NCBI GenBank assembly: GCA_964476135.1
Contig: CAYYYG010000001.1
Location: 1-64,000 of the forward strand
DNA length: 64,000 bases
Origin: CAYYYG01 sp964476135
GTDB lineage: Bacteria > Patescibacteriota > Microgenomatia > UBA1406 > GWC2-37-13
Reading direction: 5' to 3'
Shown here: piece after piece, positions 60,375-64,000 of the stretch
Layout: the number at the start of each line of letters is the position of its first letter
How positions within the stretch are numbered: the stretch's first letter is position 1
Position numbers and translations under genes: made by a program
The notes under the pieces: generated by a model
Told to the model about the DNA's origin: nothing
Database searches by the model: none
Seen by the model: only the letters and a program-made list of their open reading frames with translations

Positions 60375-60749
60375 TTATACTTGATTGTTCTTAAGATTTT
60401 GTTTCACAGCGACTATGAATTCGGATGGCGATAGAGCGCTTTTGAGTAGACAAGTGCATTGAAATTTTTTTGTCGCAGCTGTAACCGTTTCATCCTCAAG
60501 ATTGGTTAGAAAAACAATTTTTTGTTTTGTTTTATTTTCGTTAAGTTTGTTGGCGACGTCTATTCCGGTCATTTCGGGCATATTCACATCCAGCAAGGTT
60601 AGATCGAATGTTTTTTCTGACAAGATTTTTAATGCAGCGCGGCCATCGGATACTGTTTCCACCAGAAATCCGGCGTCGGTCAGGATATCACGATAGAGAT
60701 CACGCAAGAATTCATCGTCTTCCGCCAGTAAGATTTTTTGTTTGTCCAT
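60375..60749 (-). CDS. Single-domain response regulator (REC)
   Basis: A 124-residue receiver domain: acidic pocket LLAEDDEF, phosphorylatable Asp in LTLLDVNMPEMTG, Thr in VFLTNLED and Lys in CLLKSALSPSEF. There is no output domain, so it acts by protein contact, perhaps on pilus or chemosensory components; no histidine kinase is in the window. The start is ATG 60749; TATACT (60756-60761) ends 6 nt before it, and longer frames would cross the upstream terminator. Confidence 0.88.
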   Translation of the reverse strand: MDKQKILLAEDDEFLRDLYRDILTDAGFLVETVSDGRAALKILSEKTFDLTLLDVNMPEMTGIDVANKLNENKTKQKIVFLTNLEDETVTAATKKFQCTCLLKSALSPSEFIVAVKQNLKNNQV

Positions 60750-60763
60750 CTTAAAAGTATAGC

Positions 60764-60799
60764 AAAAAAAATCCCGTCCCTCGAACGTGAGGGACGGGA
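60764..60799 (-). terminator. Terminator after the type IV pilin gene
   Basis: TCCCGTCCCTC (60772-60782) and GAGGGACGGGA (60789-60799) form a perfect 11-bp stem with a 6-base loop. On the minus strand it is followed by eight T, just before the -10 box of the response regulator. Confidence 0.93.
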
Positions 60800-60821
60800 C
60801 AAAAAATTTCACAAACAATTT

Positions 60822-61283
60822 TTATCTTGTTACTTCGATCGTTGCGCTTAATTCAGCGTTTGGCGCGGATACCGTAATTCTGTTATCAGACGCACTCCTG
60901 ACAACCTGATAGTCAGTATCGTAAGCTGCGGCACAGCCAGCTTCGGCGATCGGTGTTCCGTTGTTGGTAAGCGGGTCAACCGGAAGCGCAGCAATATATT
61001 CGGTGACTAAGTCGGCACATAAATCGGCACCGGTGTCACTTATATTTTGCGCGGTTGTTGTGATTGAGCCTCCGCCTGGTAAGGTTCCTCTATTGTCTGC
61101 TTGGAACTGGTTGATGGCATTAAGAATGGCGTTTACGTCGCTTGATCTTTTGGTGTTATTTGACTGTGAGAATTGCCTCGCTGGATTTATGGCAACGAGT
61201 GTGATTGCCAATAATACGGCTAATATGCCGATTACGACAAGAAGTTCAATGAGGGTGAAACCTCGTGAAACGATTTTTTTCAT
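60822..61283 (-). CDS. Type IV pilin (major pilin candidate)
   Basis: A 153-residue prepilin with a class III signal: a short basic leader MKKIVSRG, cleavage before FTLIELLVVIGILAVLLAITLVAINP and the conserved Glu5. The globular part is Ser/Thr-rich and has a Cys pair (GADLCADL, EAGCAAAYD) near the C-terminus. It would be processed by a prepilin peptidase and assembled into a pilus. A strong terminator follows, consistent with high expression. Confidence 0.9.
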   Translation of the reverse strand: MKKIVSRGFTLIELLVVIGILAVLLAITLVAINPARQFSQSNNTKRSSDVNAILNAINQFQADNRGTLPGGGSITTTAQNISDTGADLCADLVTEYIAALPVDPLTNNGTPIAEAGCAAAYDTDYQVVRSASDNRITVSAPNAELSATIEVTR

Positions 61284-61367
61284 ATAAAATGAAAGAATTT
61301 AATAACTATTAATATCAGACTATATAAGAACTTAGTCAAAGTCAAGGGCATCGACCGGGTTCTGAAA

Positions 61368-62453
61368 TTATCGTGAACCAATCGTGATGATCACATCGTA
61401 TTCCGATTTCTGCGTTTCCTGGGCTGACACATCTGCGCCTGTCTGTTTAATCAGAGTGGTAATGAAGGTCCGTACATGTTCCGGAATTTTTTTTGCATAA
61501 ATTATTAGAGTGCGTTCACTTACTCTTGTTGAGGCATTTCCTGTAGTGACGTTGTCGAAGCCCGCATCGTTGAGTATTTTTTTTGTTTTTTCGGCTGATC
61601 CGGGCACGCCCGAACCGTTTAGTACCTGAATTGAGGTGGTTCCGTATTCGCTTATTATCATGGCAGACGGCGTACTTACCGGCTGAGTAGGTTCGATCGT
61701 CGGTGTTGGAGTAAATGAAGGTAGTACCTTTGGACGGTTTTCGGCCTTGGCGACATATGATTTCTGCTGATTCTGTTGCGAAAGATAAAGCGCTACAAGC
61801 ACAATAACCAATACCGCAAAAACAGGTAAGAGGACCGGCAGTGTGGATTTTTTCTTTTTTGGCTCAACTATAAGTAATTGTTCCGACTCCGATATTATTG
61901 GTGCCGGCTGATCTAAAAAATTATCGGAAGCCTTTATGGAGTCTATCCAAGAAAATATTATCTTTGCCTGATTTGTATTAAGTGTTGATTCTGAAGTCAG
62001 GTCTTTCGCAAAAAAATTTTGGTGAGTGACCGCCGACACCGTGTGCTGTAAAGAGATGAGAATGGCGCGGATATTGTCGAAATAATTCTTATTAACAGCA
62101 AGTATGATTGTTTCTTTAGGGGTCTTTATGGTTTTACTCGACACTTTTTCAAAAGGTACGTTTTTCAAATATTCTTCTTTTTCCTTTTCTTGTTCTTCCG
62201 GCGTTTTTCCAGTTAAAGTTTTTGAAAATATTACGGAGCGGCCAAGAATTATGAGACAGTGTGTGGGGAGGATTTTTTCTTTTTCAAATGTCGCAATAAG
62301 ACTCGTCTTTAGTTTTTCCTCATCTATGATTTCCATGTCCCGCACCACCTCATCAGTAAAAGATATATGAATAATCTCAGGTTTCTGGGTAGTTGCAAAC
62401 TCGATACTATTATTATGTAGATATGCGATCCCCTTATATTTAATAGTTGTCAT
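61368..62453 (-). CDS. Membrane protein with a C-terminal LytR_C domain
   Basis: A 361-residue bitopic protein: a cytoplasmic N-terminal domain of about 200 residues, a helix TLPVLLPVFAVLVIVLVALYL, a Pro/Thr linker (FTPTPTIEPTQPVSTPS) and an extracytoplasmic LytR_C domain (TSIQVLNGSGVPGSAEKTKKILNDAGFDNV). The N-terminal part (IIHISFTDEVVRDMEIIDEEKLKTSL, LIILGRSVIFSKTL) is reminiscent of actin-like PilM proteins, but this is weak. It may link the pilus machine to the cell wall. It lies 1 nt from the next pilin-like gene. Confidence 0.72.
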   Translation of the reverse strand: MTTIKYKGIAYLHNNSIEFATTQKPEIIHISFTDEVVRDMEIIDEEKLKTSLIATFEKEKILPTHCLIILGRSVIFSKTLTGKTPEEQEKEKEEYLKNVPFEKVSSKTIKTPKETIILAVNKNYFDNIRAILISLQHTVSAVTHQNFFAKDLTSESTLNTNQAKIIFSWIDSIKASDNFLDQPAPIISESEQLLIVEPKKKKSTLPVLLPVFAVLVIVLVALYLSQQNQQKSYVAKAENRPKVLPSFTPTPTIEPTQPVSTPSAMIISEYGTTSIQVLNGSGVPGSAEKTKKILNDAGFDNVTTGNASTRVSERTLIIYAKKIPEHVRTFITTLIKQTGADVSAQETQKSEYDVIITIGSR

Positions 62454-62454
62454 A

Positions 62455-62850
62455 TTAAAAAATCTCTTTCCATGATGTAACAGTCAGTATATTATTTACA
62501 TCGGATGCGACTACTTGTATTTTTCGAACATAATCACCATTTTTTCCTGCCGAAACGATTGTTTTTGGGTTGGTGCCCGTTACTGTAATCGTCGCTGTTG
62601 CGCCGTTAATGTTCATTGTTTCACCGGTATACGTCGGGTCTCTAAGCAACCTTATCATTGCATTTTCCGCGCCGCTTTCGGCAACTTGCCTTGCGATTAT
62701 TCCTTCCTGAAACGCGCTTGTGGACCTTGAGCTTGTTATCATTAGTATTGTACCAGCTGCTGTCACCGTCAACCCGATTATCATAAAAATAAGTAATGTG
62801 ACCACCGCCTGTCCCCCGGCTAAAGTTTTTTTTTCAGACACGGACTCCAT
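62455..62850 (-). CDS. Minor pseudopilin (GGQA type)
   Basis: A 131-residue protein with an N-terminal helix after GGQAVVTLLIFMIIGLTVTAAG and a following SSRSTSAFQEGIIARQVAESGAENAMIRLL, like PilX-type minor pilins. The GGQA start is shared with the pseudopilin at 22913-23749. The start is ATG 62850 because TATAAT (62857-62862) ends 6 nt before it; the ATG at 62865 lies within the promoter. Confidence 0.7.
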   Translation of the reverse strand: MESVSEKKTLAGGQAVVTLLIFMIIGLTVTAAGTILMITSSRSTSAFQEGIIARQVAESGAENAMIRLLRDPTYTGETMNINGATATITVTGTNPKTIVSAGKNGDYVRKIQVVASDVNNILTVTSWKEIF

Positions 62851-62883
62851 AATATTATTATACATATTTAGTTGATACCAGGA

Positions 62884-63381
62884 TCAACGCAGACCAATAG
62901 TAGTTGAAACCGACTTGGACTCGGTTCCTGTTTTATCAGATTGTCTGCTTGTAATCGTATATTCTATGCTTATGGTATCGGTATCACTACTGCTGCCTAA
63001 TCGTGTAAATCTAAGGTTTGATATGAAGGTATTGAAGCCGTTTAGGTTATTGGTTCCGCTGGAGTTTGTTAGTTGTAAGTCTCCGTTACTTAGTGCGTAT
63101 GTGTTGGTGACTCCGTCGATGGATAATTCTAGTGATGTAGAGTTTAGTCCGGCAGCGGAAGGTATGCCGATGCTGTCTGCACGCTGAATATCATACATAA
63201 ATTTTGCAAGTACATAGGTGTTGTCCTGAGATATGCTCGAACTTATCTCCGCGTCGGTGCGCGAGCCGGTTATAGAAGTAAAAATTTCCGTAAGAACAGT
63301 CAAAAAAATACCCATTATCGCCATGTATAAAATAAGCTCGACTATCGTAAACCCCGACTTTTTATTTACCCGTTTTTTCAT
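62884..63381 (-). CDS. Minor pilin, PilW/PilJ-like prepilin
   Basis: A 165-residue prepilin with leader KKRVNKKSG and helix FTIVELILYMAIMGIFLTVLTEIF with Glu5, then TSITGSRTDAEISSSISQDNTYVLAKFMYDIQRADSI and a beta-rich domain, as in PilW/GspJ-type minor pilins. It starts 2 nt after the upstream gene. It probably helps initiate pilus assembly. Confidence 0.82.
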   Translation of the reverse strand: MKKRVNKKSGFTIVELILYMAIMGIFLTVLTEIFTSITGSRTDAEISSSISQDNTYVLAKFMYDIQRADSIGIPSAAGLNSTSLELSIDGVTNTYALSNGDLQLTNSSGTNNLNGFNTFISNLRFTRLGSSSDTDTISIEYTITSRQSDKTGTESKSVSTTIGLR

Positions 63382-63383
63382 GA

Positions 63384-64000
63384 TTATGGCGAATAATTAA
63401 CTGTTACGTCATAAAGTATTGGTGTCGTGTTGAAATCAGTAGTTGAAAATAAGGCTTTATAGCGCATACATTGGGCGGGGTTTTCGAATCCGGAATCATC
63501 ATCATTAAGATGTATAACTCCGCCGGTTGATCCAAAGTATGAACCCGATGTGCCGTCGGGCCCAACATATGTGTAGCTCGCTCCGGTACAGCTGCCGGAT
63601 ACTTGATCGGCAAGCGCAATCTGGAACTGTATCGATGTGTTGGTGGGTATGAGTGTTGTTGCCGAGATACGGTTGAATGCGGTCGGGTAGCCAGGGGTGA
63701 AAATTGCCGACTCAAGCGTACCGGAATCGAAATATCTTCCGTCCGGACCTCCTTGAATTATTTTTAGTTCGTTGCTGTTTGTGTTGGCTACCATATATAC
63801 GAAGTTATCGCTGTCGGCTTCGGAAACAGATGTCAGATCGTTGAAGCCGCTGTCAAAGTCAATGCCGCTGCAGTATGTCGGAGAGGCCTCTGTTGTTATA
63901 TCTATAACCTGATACTCCTGCGGATTGCTGCCGTCGGCCGGATACCCATCCTTACCTACCAGAACAGCCCTTTGTCCATTAAGGACGGTTAGCGATCTTC
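63384..64000 (-). CDS. Partial surface protein, beta-propeller-like, 5' end outside window
   Basis: The frame is open from the stop at 63384 to the window edge (about 205 codons). Repeated segments such as LTVLNGQRAVLVGKDG, EYQVIDITT, FVYMVANTNSNELKIIQGG and DSGTLESAIFTPG resemble blades of a beta-propeller. The C-terminus is PILYDVTVNYSP. Its position directly before the minor pilin genes suggests a pilus-associated or tip protein. The N-terminus, and any prepilin signal, are not visible. Confidence 0.6.
   Translation of the reverse strand, partial: RSLTVLNGQRAVLVGKDGYPADGSNPQEYQVIDITTEASPTYCSGIDFDSGFNDLTSVSEADSDNFVYMVANTNSNELKIIQGGPDGRYFDSGTLESAIFTPGYPTAFNRISATTLIPTNTSIQFQIALADQVSGSCTGASYTYVGPDGTSGSYFGSTGGVIHLNDDDSGFENPAQCMRYKALFSTTDFNTTPILYDVTVNYSP

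Noticed and set aside
1..64000. CRISPR array or insertion sequence
   Set aside because: No regularly spaced direct repeats, cas genes, transposase or terminal inverted repeats with target duplications were seen. The only recombinase is the catalytically altered Xer-like protein.
1..64000. UGA recoding as in Gracilibacteria
   Set aside because: TGA serves as the natural stop in several overlapping his genes (ATGA junctions) and no conserved domain is interrupted by TGA.

Overview
This 64 kb window looks like a chromosomal contig from a Candidate Phyla Radiation (Patescibacteria) bacterium, most likely of the Microgenomates type. The assignment rests on gene content: a reduced PrgI/VirB4/TraD-like secretion set without outer-membrane parts, pseudopilins with PT-rich surface proteins, a LytR_C protein, RNase Y, class II ribonucleotide reductase with cobalamin salvage but no visible cobalamin synthesis, and a UbiA enzyme of the decaprenyl-phosphate phosphoribosyltransferase type. 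No rRNA or tRNA gene was found to confirm the lineage. The standard genetic code is used, with TGA as a stop. There is one assembly gap of 10 N at 1204-1213.

Layout. 1-8 kb is accessory: a luciferase-like flavin oxidoreductase and its Rossmann-fold partner, MgtC, two MFS transporters, DUF4256, a phosphoribosyltransferase-like protein, ASCH, VOC and a Nudix-alpha/beta-hydrolase fusion. 8.0-15.4 kb is a complete histidine operon, hisG-D-C-HAD-B-H-A-F-I-E, preceded by what reads as a full transcription attenuator (leader peptide with a His-His codon pair and mutually exclusive hairpins). 15.4-20.3 kb holds HD and Nudix hydrolases, a TrpR-like repressor with a perfect palindromic operator, a flavoprotein and HflX. 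20.3-22.9 kb is dnaA-dnaN with DnaA boxes and a DnaA-trio-like element, so a replication origin candidate. 22.9-32.3 kb (minus strand) encodes a pseudopilin, a 1160-residue surface protein, PBP2, two VirB4-like proteins and PrgI. 32.3-38.2 kb carries S1, HU, RNase Y, RecX, RecA and UbiA. 38.3-48.9 kb carries sugar-phosphate isomerases, glutamine synthetase with a GAF-ANTAR regulator, membrane proteins and hydrolases. 49.0-55.4 kb is nrdR-nrdJ-cobalamin adenosyltransferase-DUF4430-DUF6580, then a cobalamin riboswitch in front of an unknown Cys-rich protein. 55.4-64 kb has thioredoxin, an apparently inactive Xer-like recombinase, RNase HI, a flavin reductase, a TraD-like ATPase, a response regulator and a type IV pilin cluster running off the end.

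Regulation is the most striking layer. Besides the his attenuator, the glnA leader contains two adjacent hairpins, each with a six-base loop having A at position 1 and G at position 4. This is the RNA target pattern of ANTAR antiterminators, and it lies just downstream of a GAF-ANTAR gene. The cobalamin riboswitch has an unusual downstream gene. Many transcription units have a TATAAT-like box ending about six bases before the start codon, which implies leaderless mRNAs; strong Shine-Dalgarno sequences are seen before only a few genes (rpsA, hup, some internal genes).

No stretch longer than 300 bases lacks a gene or leader. The longer intergenic stretches 33828-34040, 35499-35737 and 55724-55958 are AT-rich and show nothing recognisable beyond probable promoters. 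All calls come from reading the sequence without database searches.
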